Below, one piece after another: positions 27,620 through 36,997 of a stretch of 64,000 bases of DNA (positions within the stretch are counted from its first letter, which is position 1; every line of letters begins with the position of its first letter). Position numbers and translations under genes: made by a program. Below the pieces are notes generated by a model. The model had not been told where the DNA came from, did no database searches, and worked only from the letters and a program-made list of their open reading frames with translations. Origin of the DNA: Collinsella aerofaciens (GTDB taxonomy: Bacteria > Actinomycetota > Coriobacteriia > Coriobacteriales > Coriobacteriaceae); NCBI RefSeq assembly GCF_015561195.1, contig NZ_JADMSU010000006.1, positions 112,058 through 176,057 of the forward strand, given 5' to 3'.

Positions 27620-29754
27620 GCGGCATCCCCCTCACCGTCACCGGTGTCAGCAATGTGTTGCAGCAGCGCCACGATGTCCTCGCCGTCGACGGGCTCCACC
27701 GCAATCTGCTTTGCGCTCAGGCGCTCGCGGATAATGGGCAGATTGCACGCCTTTGCCTGGCGCATAAGCAAGTAAAGCACGTCGCCGTCGACCAAGCCCG
27801 CCGCATCGCTCTCGCGGATTGCCGACCCAATTGCGCCCACCAGCTCGCCGACAGGCTCCATGCCCGGTACCACGCGCAGGAGCAAAAAGCTGCCCATCTT
27901 GCCATCTGCCAGCGCCTGCTCGGCCGCGAGCTCTTGGCCAAAGGCAGCCTGCTTGAGCACGCAAGTGCCGTCAAAGCAGCGTTTATCCTGTGCCACCGCC
28001 TCGTAGTCAAAGGCACGGCCCAGCGCGCTTTCGACCAGGCCGCACAAGATGCGGAACAAGTTTTGATAATAGAGGGTCATTTGGTTTTCGGCCGCGCGAC
28101 GTACAAAGATCAACACGGCGGGTGCCCCGTCGCGCTCGATCGTGTATCCAAACATGGGAAGCCCCGGCGTCAGCTCGCGGTTCACCCACAGATTCGAACG
28201 ACCCCCGTCGCCCAAAAGAGGTGCAAGCTGCTCAAGCGTGAGCGAGCGTGCGGCATCTTCGGCAATCGCGGGACTTGCTGCCACCAGGCGTGCAAATGCT
28301 CCGCCCGAAACATGGTAGATCGCCACCGAATCGTTCTCGAGGATCTCGCCCAGAAGCTCGCAGCACTTGCGATAGATGTCGCGTGGGTTGAACACGTCAA
28401 GCTCCTGCGTCACGGCAAAGATCTTGCCAAAGCTGTCGTGGCGACCCACGATCTGGCGCCTGTACGCACGCTTGTCCTCGATCGCGTCGTGGTAGAGCTG
28501 CGTAAGAAACGTATTGCGGTTGCGCACGAGCTTGTTTTGATCGCGCTCCGCCCTAATGGCTTCGCTGTTGCGCAGCTGCACATAGCCGCACACGGCACCC
28601 ACAACAAAGTACGCAATAAACGGCAGCCAGTTGGACGGCTCGTAGAAAAGGCCCTGGAAGGTATAGCCGTACTGAGTAAAGTAGCTCGCGGCCAAACCCA
28701 CCGACGCCAGCAGCGCCGCAACCAGGCCAAAGTCCAAGCCATACAGCGTGCCGATGAGCACCACGTAGAGCAGGCGATAATCGAGCACGTTGAGCTGGGT
28801 CGATTGGGAGAACAAGCGCTCCAGCACTTCAAAGAGCACCCAGGCGGCTGCCGTCTCCAGGCATTTGACAGGCAGCGTGCGCATTTGAATGCGGTCGATG
28901 GCCGCGCGCAAGGGGTTGACCTTCTTTGCGCGACCAGCATCCCAGCGAGCCTGAATGGTCGAGAGGTCGCGCAGCAAGTCGTAGCGCTGAAACCAGCCAT
29001 AGCGCACGCGAGCGACGTCGCTGGCGTGCAGGGCGTAGCCGGCAGATTCGCCATAGGCAACTGAGAGCCCTGGGAACAGCGCCTGAAGGGCCTCGCCCAC
29101 CTCACCCACCGTGTGATGGAAGGTATCGGCTACATCGAGCGTCTCAAAGTTGCCATCCCAGCTGTCGAAGATACGGCGTACCAGCACCGAAAGTTCCTCG
29201 GCACACAGCAGCGGAAACGCCGCATCCTGCGCGCCCTGCAAAGCGGCCGATCCGGTTGAGCATGCGTCGAACATCGGCACCAAAAACGGGTCCTCCAGCG
29301 CGGCAGACGCGGTATACAGGAACGGCACGCGCAGGATCTTGGTCTGAACGCCCTCGCGAGCAGCGTAGTAGCGGCACAGGTCGTTGGCTGCGTGCGCGAT
29401 AATGCCCTTGCCCGTTCGCCCCGCGGCATCGGCGGCACCCTCGGCACCCGCGGGCCCCGCTACATACAGTAGTTGGACCCGGCGACCCGCGCACGTACGA
29501 AAGACCGAGCGCAGCAGCTCGATATCGCCCACGGTATCGGTATGCGGGGTAAGGAAATTAGACATGTAGACCACGCGGTCGAACTCGTAGGCCTGATCCA
29601 GGTGCTGGAGGAGCTCTTTCCACGAGGCATGGGGCGACGACTCGTCGCGGCGCGCTTCCGCGGCAGCGACGACCTTAACGTGGTCCCCGGGGAACGCCTT
29701 GGCGCAAAAGTCATCGTCAACATATGCGGTGTTGCCAACAACCAGCACCTCCAT
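27616..29754 (-). CDS. pelD: PelD-like c-di-GMP receptor with extra N-terminal epimerase-like domain
   Basis: 712 residues, first gene of the operon. Residues 1-250 look like a NAD-epimerase-type Rossmann domain. Membrane helices follow at about 295-395, then a GAF domain (about 430-570) and a degenerate GGDEF domain. In the latter, RESD is followed after five residues by DGDVL where GGDEF would be. That is the spacing of the RxxD inhibitory site that binds c-di-GMP in PelD and in GGDEF enzymes, with the active site lost. It should switch on Pel export when c-di-GMP is high. No convincing promoter was found; TTGACA is present about 55 bases upstream. Confidence 0.88.
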   Translation of the reverse strand: MEVLVVGNTAYVDDDFCAKAFPGDHVKVVAAAEARRDESSPHASWKELLQHLDQAYEFDRVVYMSNFLTPHTDTVGDIELLRSVFRTCAGRRVQLLYVAGPAGAEGAADAAGRTGKGIIAHAANDLCRYYAAREGVQTKILRVPFLYTASAALEDPFLVPMFDACSTGSAALQGAQDAAFPLLCAEELSVLVRRIFDSWDGNFETLDVADTFHHTVGEVGEALQALFPGLSVAYGESAGYALHASDVARVRYGWFQRYDLLRDLSTIQARWDAGRAKKVNPLRAAIDRIQMRTLPVKCLETAAAWVLFEVLERLFSQSTQLNVLDYRLLYVVLIGTLYGLDFGLVAALLASVGLAASYFTQYGYTFQGLFYEPSNWLPFIAYFVVGAVCGYVQLRNSEAIRAERDQNKLVRNRNTFLTQLYHDAIEDKRAYRRQIVGRHDSFGKIFAVTQELDVFNPRDIYRKCCELLGEILENDSVAIYHVSGGAFARLVAASPAIAEDAARSLTLEQLAPLLGDGGRSNLWVNRELTPGLPMFGYTIERDGAPAVLIFVRRAAENQMTLYYQNLFRILCGLVESALGRAFDYEAVAQDKRCFDGTCVLKQAAFGQELAAEQALADGKMGSFLLLRVVPGMEPVGELVGAIGSAIRESDAAGLVDGDVLYLLMRQAKACNLPIIRERLSAKQIAVEPVDGEDIVALLQHIADTGDGEGDAA

Positions 29755-29900
29755 AGCGCACCCTTCCTCTAAAATCCACTTCTGTCATAGTCAAACATGC
29801 GTATTTTACGCTGTCAACGCGAGCTAGAGCGCCTTTAAGGCTGTTTTAAGAACTTTTTTAGAGGATGTGGGGACATCGAGAGTGCTAAATGAGCGACCAA

Positions 29901-30029
29901 TTCGGAAGTGGGGTGAAAAACCGAGACCTGTCGACCAGACCCCTGTTTTAGACATCCGAGACCTGCGGTTTTGTTGCCGAAAATCAGTTTGTGCTCGGAG
30001 GTTTCCGATTTTTTCACCGCACTTCCGAA
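29901..30029. repeat. Inverted-repeat element between pelD and the defence genes (family E)
   Basis: Arms 29901-29920 and 30010-30029 are complementary in 19 of 20 positions (TTCGGAAGTG then GGTGAAAAA). CCGAGACCTG occurs twice inside (29921, 29957). The arm resembles the one at 55535 in GCGGTGAAA-type sequence. The region 29755-30080 has no gene; this element is its main content. Confidence 0.7.
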
Positions 30030-30080
30030 ATGACAGCCCCGCATCGACAACATTAATCAGAACTAGCAGCGTCCAGAAGT

Positions 30081-30836
30081 CTAGCCAAGTAGCTTCGACT
30101 CGATTCCCGCGAAATCAATAAGTCCCGTTGAGTAATCTAAAATAAATAGCAGACAGGTACCAAGAACCCATACCTCATCAGCCAAACGCAAAGTATCGTT
30201 TTGCGCCTTCACGATCGTCTCATGGTCAAGGTCTCTATACTCAGACTCATAACCGGCCTCGCCGTTATAGCCGCACAACCGAAGCGCCTTGATGGCGGTA
30301 AGCACAATCATTTCATCAACGTCAGGCCTAATAAAATGCCGCTCAAAACTCTGGTATCTAGAAGCATTGCCAACGATTGACTTGTATTTCAAAACATCTT
30401 TACGGGAAACAGTTCTGTTTAGATATTCTACGTCGGGCATTTTCAGAAAGTGCTTACATGCCTCGACCATTGGATAGTTAACGTAGAGCTTGCCATTGTC
30501 TGTGCTCTCGTTAAAGTAACGTTGCATTTCCTCTAACCGTGCAGGTGAGAACCTATTATCTTGGGGCTCATAGTCAAAGACCAGCAAAACATCAGAATAA
30601 TCCTGGTCAAATAACCACTTATCCTCTTCGGACGCACGTTCCTTAAGGACGCCGAGAAGCGATAAGTCGTCCTGAAAGCCGTCCGAAAACATCCTTTCAT
30701 AAAGCTCGTAGATATTTGTGTTATAGGAAACGATCTCATAGCCAATGTCGAGGCCATAGCACCTAAAGAGAGCCTGGAAGAGTTTAATCTCTTGCTTTAT
30801 ACCCTCAACGATAAGCAGAACTTGCTTCCTAGACAT
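30081..30836 (-). CDS. TOPRIM-like / RloB-type protein paired with an AAA ATPase
   Basis: 251 residues. LLIVEGIKQEIKLFQALF at the N-terminus matches the TOPRIM Glu motif and DVLLVFDYEP (about 85) supplies the acidic DxE/DxD motif, so metal-dependent nucleic-acid chemistry is likely. The rest is helical with no further motif I recognise. It overlaps the upstream ATPase gene by 8 bases. Such ATPase plus TOPRIM pairs occur in phage-defence systems (PARIS, AbiL, RloA/RloB-like); I cannot name the exact type. Base composition is AT-richer than the core genes. Confidence 0.75.
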   Translation of the reverse strand: MSRKQVLLIVEGIKQEIKLFQALFRCYGLDIGYEIVSYNTNIYELYERMFSDGFQDDLSLLGVLKERASEEDKWLFDQDYSDVLLVFDYEPQDNRFSPARLEEMQRYFNESTDNGKLYVNYPMVEACKHFLKMPDVEYLNRTVSRKDVLKYKSIVGNASRYQSFERHFIRPDVDEMIVLTAIKALRLCGYNGEAGYESEYRDLDHETIVKAQNDTLRLADEVWVLGTCLLFILDYSTGLIDFAGIESKLLG

Positions 30837-31917
30837 CGAATTCGCCAGCCTTATAGAGCTTTTCGAGGTTGTGCCCTTCCCTTAGTTCCCTATCTGTTGC
30901 ATTGGCAGCTGAAATAATATTGTGATCCGAAAGAATGAATAAGCAGTCTGGCCTAAGGATTTTATTGCTGAACAAATCTGTATTATGCGATGCGCAAAGC
31001 ACCTGGCGTCCAGTCTGGGACTTAAAATAGTCAACGACCTTCTCGGCGAGATCGTGATGATAGAACGCATCGAACTCGTCGACAAAAAGCAAGGACGGCA
31101 CACTTGTAGCATGAAAATAATTAAACAGTCGCAGCAGCGCAACAGTGCCGCTTGAACAGTTTTCTACAAACGGAATAAGTCGACTTTTTTCAAAGTACAA
31201 AGCGATATCACCCGATGGCGTTTCACGCGCAGTAAGGCGTTCTCGAATTCCAAAGTCATTCAAAAAAGCCTGAAGCTCAGAAACCAAGCCATTCGAAATA
31301 ACGTTTTCGGCGATGGTAGAGACAAGGTTACGGTCGTTCATATGTGCGTCGCCAATGGCATCCATTGACCGCGCAAACGTATAAAGCTTAAAAAGAGGCA
31401 TTGCCCTCTCAAAAGGAATGTTATTGCACACATACGCCAAAACAGAAATGCCGGGAGATTTGAACTCCCAGTTCAATCGATCGGCACCAATAGAAGCCAA
31501 ATCGCCATCGAGCACTTTACCTGCACGGTGGTCGTAATCAAATGCAATCTTGCCGTTAACAGCCACTGTCTCACGAAGATAGTCTGTTATCCCAGTCTTT
31601 TCGTAACGATAAGCAACTTCGTCATTCCCAAAGCGAAACGTGTAGGCAAAGCACGCCGACGTGACCCCATCAACTGCGCTGAGGTAATTAGTTTTATTGG
31701 AATAGAAGATCCGACGCCCCACATTTGCTGAAATATCGAGAAGAGCATTGGAGAAATTTGTTTTGCCGACAGCGTTTTTACCGTAGATGAGACCACAAGA
31801 AACGATGCCCTCATCGATGGCTGACGTATTGAATCTGTAGTCCCTGACATCGGTCAAATTAAAGGTAAATTTATGGGAGAAGTTTCGGAATCCCTCGACC
31901 TCAAAACGCGTTAGCAT
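30829..31917 (-). CDS. AAA/OLD-type ATPase of a probable defence pair
   Basis: ABC/SMC-like ATPase. FEVEGFRNFSHKFTFNL starts the fold, Walker A is GKNAVGKTNFSN (about residue 48), the signature-like NCSSGTVALLRLFNYF is near 250, Walker B is LLFVDEFDAFYHHD, and the His switch is CASHNTDL. About 362 residues from ATG at 31917, which has GGAGGT 5 bases upstream; an earlier ATG (31929) has none. It probably senses phage and controls the partner nuclease. A perfect 25-bp palindrome covers its promoter and ribosome site. Confidence 0.82.
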   Translation of the reverse strand: MLTRFEVEGFRNFSHKFTFNLTDVRDYRFNTSAIDEGIVSCGLIYGKNAVGKTNFSNALLDISANVGRRIFYSNKTNYLSAVDGVTSACFAYTFRFGNDEVAYRYEKTGITDYLRETVAVNGKIAFDYDHRAGKVLDGDLASIGADRLNWEFKSPGISVLAYVCNNIPFERAMPLFKLYTFARSMDAIGDAHMNDRNLVSTIAENVISNGLVSELQAFLNDFGIRERLTARETPSGDIALYFEKSRLIPFVENCSSGTVALLRLFNYFHATSVPSLLFVDEFDAFYHHDLAEKVVDYFKSQTGRQVLCASHNTDLFSNKILRPDCLFILSDHNIISAANATDRELREGHNLEKLYKAGEFDV

Positions 31918-31921
31918 CGAA

Positions 31922-31974
31922 ACCTCCATGTTATACTTGCCGTAAACTTTTTACGGCAAGTATAACATGGAGGT
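31922..31974. promoter_or_regulatory. Perfect 25-bp inverted repeat over the ATPase gene's start region
   Basis: Arms 31922-31946 and 31950-31974 are perfect complements across a 3-base loop. They contain TTGCCG and TATAAC 18 bases apart and the ribosome site GGAGGT. It may be an operator, or in RNA a hairpin hiding the ribosome site. The gene-free stretch to 32143 shows nothing else. Confidence 0.7.
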
Positions 31975-32143
31975 GACTTGGCGAGGGCCTTATGGTCGAA
32001 GTCAGGTTGTCCAGTGTGCAGTAGTAGGGGTACGAATAACGCGACCTAGGTCGACATGGCAAAGGCACCGTGAGGCTGTGCCATTCACGATATTCAGTAG
32101 TACTCAGGCGAGCAAATAATCACTCGGCCTAAACCCTGTCAAA

Positions 32144-33028
32144 TTATTCCTCAATAAGACGCTCCAATTTAGACCGAGCTCTTGCAATCAGAAACTCCCA
32201 CAAACCGTCACCGTTCATTAGAGTGCGATTAAACGAATCGACTTCAACGGCCGCCAAGCGAGTGATGGAGACGCAACGATCCTCTTCCAATCTTTGTCTA
32301 AAAACAACGGCGTGACGAGGGTTCAACGGGAAATAGATGCCACAAGGGTTTTCATCACTCTCGTCCTTCCACTCTGCATGCACGGGAAGTGACGAGGTTA
32401 TAAACTCAGAGCCTTCTGGCGCTATATAAAACAGACAATCCATGTCGAGCAATAAGACAAGTAAATCGTACATTGGCGCGCCCTTATCGAACCTGAACAG
32501 CGCTGTATCCAGACAAGCAAGCTCGACAATGGCTTCAAATTCATTCCTGTAGCCCGCCAAATCCATTTGAGAAATGTCTTTGTCAGAGAAAAAAGCGCTC
32601 GACAACAATTCGACGGAGTGAGCGCCAGCGTTACCCCTCACCTTGCTCAACCATTTAGGATGTCTCGCAATGAGCGATGCGAGCAAAAATGCCAGTCGAG
32701 AAATCAACGCGACGCACTCTTCACCTTTTGGCAGTTTTCCGGAATCAAGAAAACTGAGCAACGATCGGTAGGAAGGTGCAAGATTGTTCTCGATTTTCCC
32801 AAGAGCATCTTCGATGACGCCCTTCTCGATGAATCCGTCATCGCCCTGGGATTCACGTCGCCTGACCTCATAGAGGTAGTTTTCTGCACAAACGTTTTCG
32901 GGCTTCGTTCGAAAGACGGGTTTCAACCCACCAGCATCGCGCCTTACAACGCTGAGATAGCCCGAGTCATCGGTAAACGATCTAAGATAAAAACGCGGCA
33001 CATAGTGCTGATTCTTAACCCCAGGCAC
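32144..33028 (-). CDS. DUF4238 family protein
   Basis: The N-terminus KNQHYVPRFYLRSF is the DUF4238 signature (His and Arg residues conserved). Later come SRLAFLLASLIARHP (about 110) and FITSSLPVHAEW then FPLNPRHAVVF (about 220-245), also family-typical. GTG at 33028 has GGAGAGG 9 bases upstream; a TTG at 33046 is possible. The product has about 294 residues with no signal peptide. The function is unknown; DUF4238 genes are scattered in accessory and defence-rich regions, as here. Confidence 0.82.
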   Translation of the reverse strand: MPGVKNQHYVPRFYLRSFTDDSGYLSVVRRDAGGLKPVFRTKPENVCAENYLYEVRRRESQGDDGFIEKGVIEDALGKIENNLAPSYRSLLSFLDSGKLPKGEECVALISRLAFLLASLIARHPKWLSKVRGNAGAHSVELLSSAFFSDKDISQMDLAGYRNEFEAIVELACLDTALFRFDKGAPMYDLLVLLLDMDCLFYIAPEGSEFITSSLPVHAEWKDESDENPCGIYFPLNPRHAVVFRQRLEEDRCVSITRLAAVEVDSFNRTLMNGDGLWEFLIARARSKLERLIEE

Positions 33029-33104
33029 GAGTACGCCCCTCTCCAATTAACAAATCAATCAAGAGCAAGAGTTCCCAGCCGGCGACCGATCTAGCAGCAA
33101 TGAA

Positions 33105-34678
33105 TCAACCGCAATCGGCTCGGACCTCCTTGATTCTCGCCAATGCGACATCGATGTCCATCGCGGCCAGCTGAGAGCACACGGCATCTAGCGCCACTTT
33201 GCTAAAGAATGGAATCTCAGGCCTTACCGCATCATTTTTAGAGATAATCGCAAAAAAACCTGTTTGACCGAATCCCTTTCCAATTTAAAACAATTAGGTT
33301 CGATCTTGTCTAGAACAACCTGTGCGCACTCCCTAAAACTAGGGTCTGCCTTTACCAAACGAGCCGAGACCAAGCCCTGATTGAACAGATGGCTTAAAGT
33401 CGAAGACCCTTGATAATGCTTAACGTGAATGAACGTACCGTCTTTGCATAATATGTCACAAAGCTCGACCTGGCTGCCTCGACCGCCGTAGTAAATGGTC
33501 TTCTTGTCTAGCAACAACTCGGTCGAGGAATTCATCTCCACGACACGTTGGTTATACGGGCCCTCATATTCACCCTTAAAATATTCTGGGAATTCCGTTG
33601 GGTAAAGCGGAATCTTAGAGAAGCGAGATTCAATCGATGATTTGTAGTCACCATCAATTCGATACCATTTTCCATTATTTGCACAGTAACTGGCCCCTTG
33701 ATATTCGACCTCGCCATATAGACACTCAGATGCGCGCCATTTATTTATCACCGAGCCCTCTGCCTGTCCAATAACAGAAATACGGGTTTTGCAAAGGTCT
33801 TCGTAGCTCTGAGGCAACTTTTCCGGTTCCGGATAGACCATGTCGAGACAAACATCGTCAAGCAAAGAACCCTTTGATCCAACACGAAAGCCGGCAACCG
33901 CCTCCCATTCAAGGATTTCCGGCACTGCAAGCCATATATTCTGATCGTGAGCATTAATGAGGCTGATGACTTTAGAATTCAACGCATCTTCGAGTGACCG
34001 CTTGCGCACCGGAACGATTCTGTCGACCCAATCGTATTTAGCCTTATAAGAATCAAGCACATAAACAGCATAGACAGACTTAAGATAGTCTCTGATCGAT
34101 TCTACCGACTCGCCAACGCTCAATGCGAGAGAATCCGATCCAGTAATAGATCCAGTTGCAAGCAGCCCATCGCCTCCGCTCACAGTCACTCCCTCTAGCA
34201 AATCGCGCTCGACGTCGATTTCAAAAGCATCAACTGAAGACGGAAGGGGCATTTGCTCGTCGGTCTTTCGAGCATTGCCTGAAACTGCAGTTCGTTTTAG
34301 TTTGCGAAGTCCACCATCCATCGCCTGATTGAGCGCCACTTTAAGCCCAAAGCGTTCCTCGACCGCCTCTTTATCCAGCAAAGTAAAACCATAGCCAAAA
34401 GAAATGGCAAATAGACGCTCGGCGTCCTCCGCCACGGCGACTTGGACCAGATGGAGAGCGCTTGCAGAAGAAGATAGCAAAGTATCGGACTCCAGTTGAC
34501 CGTCAAAATAATCAATCCATTTTGGCGGATGAGGGTCTGATGGCTTTGTATAAACCACTGAACCATCCTCTAGAAGGTGCCTATGGATATAGGGGTCATT
34601 GGAGTCAACGACATCACCAATATTAAAACCCTCTTTAATGAGGTAAACCGACATCTTTTGCTTAGTCATAAACATCAC
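33105..34678 (-). pseudogene. TIGR04141/DUF6119 sporadically distributed protein, frameshifted near the C-terminus
   Basis: The intact frame (33224-34678, 484 residues) has the family pattern, including MTKQKMSVYLIKEG, WIDYFDG, and IHVKHYQGSSTLSHLFNQG (about 420). In a run of seven T (plus-strand A at 33252-33258) the frame moves to a stop at 33224. The other frame continues VFFAIISKNDAVRPEIPFFS then a tail to 33105, which is the expected family C-terminus. One base added or two lost in the run would restore it. It could be phase variation, decay or a sequencing error. Family members are linked to defence islands. Confidence 0.8.
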
Positions 34679-35073
34679 CCGTCACGATCGAACCAGACAG
34701 CCACCTTATACCCGTGAATAGGCCGACCGAATGCAATGTCTCCACTGAATGCAGAAGGGAGAAACCCTGATTAAGCGCTTCACCGCATTCAATTAAAACT
34801 GAACAAATTACTCTCACGGCACAAAAGAGCCCCAGGCAGCGCGAACGTGCCCTTTTACCCGATCGCTTTGCTGGCGATGGAGAAAGCCAATAATCACCGC
34901 CCAGCAACACCCGTCGTGGGCGCGGGCTCCCATACCAAAGGGCACCGCCACTCTGAGCTGTACCAAGTGCACGTCAATCTGGGACGATGGTTTAAGGAGC
35001 CTCTCTCATTTTGGAACAAAGCCCTGGGCCCACGCGGCGGCTCAGGACACGCCCACTAACGAGAAGACTCACC
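34679..35073. other. 395-base gap without a convincing gene
   Basis: A plus-strand frame at 34847-35059 (GSHTKGHRHSELYQVHVNLG and more) ends 14 bases before the next gene and could be a remnant of an upstream-truncated gene. A minus-strand frame at 34662-34910 is low-complexity and probably chance. I see no promoter, RNA or repeat. Confidence 0.4.
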
Positions 35074-35529
35074 ATGCCTAACGGCGACATCGCCAGCCTG
35101 CTGAAGTTCGCACCCAAAGAGGCGTATATCAACGGACTGATGGACGGGCGCCTCAATATGAACGCAGCCGATTACTGCCACGGTCTGCCCGGAGAGCAGG
35201 GCGATCCGCTAGAAGCGTCTTTAGCATACATGATGGGCATCTACGCCAACTGGCTCTTGCCGACCTGCTGCACGTTCACGGTGCGAGAGGGCGACATCGT
35301 TGACAACGCCGTCGTAGTTACCAGGCGAATGAACGATGAGTTCAGGTGCGCCGACGACTGGATCGGCATCGTGCGGTACGACCGCTTTGAGCGGCTGCTA
35401 AATTGGGATAACGATTCTGGGGACGGCATTTCCCCACACGGCTCCATCCTCTATGGCGCCCCCTCCCCAACCTTCCCCAGAAAGTTCGCTGATGTTGACT
35501 GGGGTTCCCGTAAAATAAACCCAACATAA
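35074..35529 (+). CDS. Hypothetical protein, possibly C-terminally truncated
   Basis: 151 residues from ATG at 35074. The sequence starts MPNGDIASLLKFAPKEAYI and has two Cys-containing stretches (YCHGLPGEQGDPLEASLAYM, LPTCCTFTVREGD) and DDWIGIVRYDRFERLL. Soluble, no signal or membrane helix. I do not recognise a named family. The last 30 residues (DSGDGISPHGS.. to NPT) are less ordered and the next gene is a wreck, so the C-terminus may be lost. The ribosome site is poor. Confidence 0.5.
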   Translation: MPNGDIASLLKFAPKEAYINGLMDGRLNMNAADYCHGLPGEQGDPLEASLAYMMGIYANWLLPTCCTFTVREGDIVDNAVVVTRRMNDEFRCADDWIGIVRYDRFERLLNWDNDSGDGISPHGSILYGAPSPTFPRKFADVDWGSRKINPT

Positions 35530-35595
35530 TATGTGCGGAGTGCTGGCCTGAAGCTGCCTTCGGACCCTATTGGCCGCTCACCGAGAGGCTCCGCT

Positions 35596-36875
35596 ATGAA
35601 ACGATCCCTTTACTACCTGCTCTGCGCGATCGCGTGCACGTCCATGGTCGGCGCGACGATGCCCATGGCAGCCATTGCGGAGGCGATTCAGCCTCAAGAA
35701 ACCGCCGAGCAGCAAGCGCAAGCCGACGCCACGAGCAGCGACACAGACAAGGCCGAAGACGGCAACAACACAAATACGGCAGCAGATTCCGCAGAGGACG
35801 GCGCCGCAACATCCACCGGCACCAGCGCCGTCAACACGGAAAGCGCTGACGGCGCCCCCGGCTCCCCCACCGCAACCACAGCCCCCGCCCCATCCCTTAG
35901 CGCCCAAACCACCCCCACGCCCACCGCAATCTCCGCCACGTCACAAACCACCTACGCCCACTCCGCCACGGCAACCCAAAACGGCGCACCTTCACCGTCT
36001 CGTGGAACGACGCCCCCGCGGGCACCGCGACGACCTTCCACGTAACCCAGACCAACGGCTCGTCCCAGGCCAAGGCGCGCATGGACGTGCCCACCTATTG
36101 GGACGGCGGCAGCCAGGAAAGCGTCTGCGACCCGTCGCGCCCGGCATGGTCCAGCTACTACAGCCTGGGCACGGCGGGCCACGACTTTACCTTTGACTTC
36201 ACGGCATCGGGCACGTACCGCATCTACTTCTACTTTATGGACAACGACAGAAACGACCCCCAAAACGACAAGGGGATCTACTACCTGCGCACCACGGCGG
36301 AGGTGACCGTAAACGACGCCGCCCGCCCGAGCGTCACGCAGATCGTCAACGACGCCGTGGCCCTGTGCAGGCAAGAGACAAACGGCTCAGAATACGACAT
36401 GGCGCTGTGGCTCCACGACTAGACGCTCGACCAGCTGGAGTACGATCACAGCCTCAACTGGTGCTCGGCCGAAAGCGGCCTCACGCGCCACCAGGGCACC
36501 TGCGAGAGCTATCAGCGCATCTACTCCAAGCTCCTTGACGCCGCGGGCATCGCCAACGGCCGCATCACCGGCAACGGCCACACCTGGAACGCCGTAAAGA
36601 TCGACGGCAAATGGTGCCAGATGGACCTAACCTGGGACGACACCAACGACAACTGGTATGGGGACCTGGACCAGCGCCTTGCCGTTGCGCGTGCGGTCTG
36701 CTCCGACTCCCCCGTGCTTCTGCTCGATGTATGCACATCGGCCCTCGACCCCAAGACCGAGCGAGAAATGCTGGACCGCATGCGAAATCTCGGTCATACC
36801 GTCATCATCGTCACACATCGATCTGCTGCGTTGGAGGTTTGCGATCGGGTTATAGGCCTTGCATCTAAATGGTGA
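35596..36875 (+). pseudogene. Wrecked transglutaminase-like surface protein fused to an ABC-ATPase fragment
   Basis: The first part (35596-about 35980) has a signal peptide (MKRSLYYLLCAIACTSMVGA) and a Thr/Ala/Pro-rich linker. A frameshift near 35975-35985 moves the real frame to FTVSWNDAPAGTATTFHVTQ, MDVPTYWDGG and so on. An in-frame TAG follows at 36420. The frame then resumes with a transglutaminase-like core (GTCESYQRIYSKLLDAAGI, GHTWNAVKIDGKWCQMDLTW). At about 36670 it changes without a break into the end of an ABC ATPase (RLAVARAVCSDSPVLLLDVC, TSALDPKTE, VIIVTHRSAA), whose Walker B Glu-Pro is altered. It is non-functional and a relic of recombination. Confidence 0.85.
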
Positions 36876-36997
36876 TCTGCCGAGCAGGCTCTGCTCCCCA
36901 ACGCCATGCAACTTACTTCGGATCGGACTCTACACCACTTTCTCGGCACTATCGGCGCGATCGAAATCATAAGTCACATTAAAGCAGTGATTAACAC

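Noticed and set aside
34662-34910. 82-residue minus-strand frame as a gene
   Set aside because: No ribosome site, low-complexity composition, overlaps the start of the TIGR04141 gene and resembles nothing I know.
29800-36900. Integrated phage or conjugative island
   Set aside because: AT-rich and full of accessory genes, but I see no integrase, att duplication, phage structural or transfer gene.
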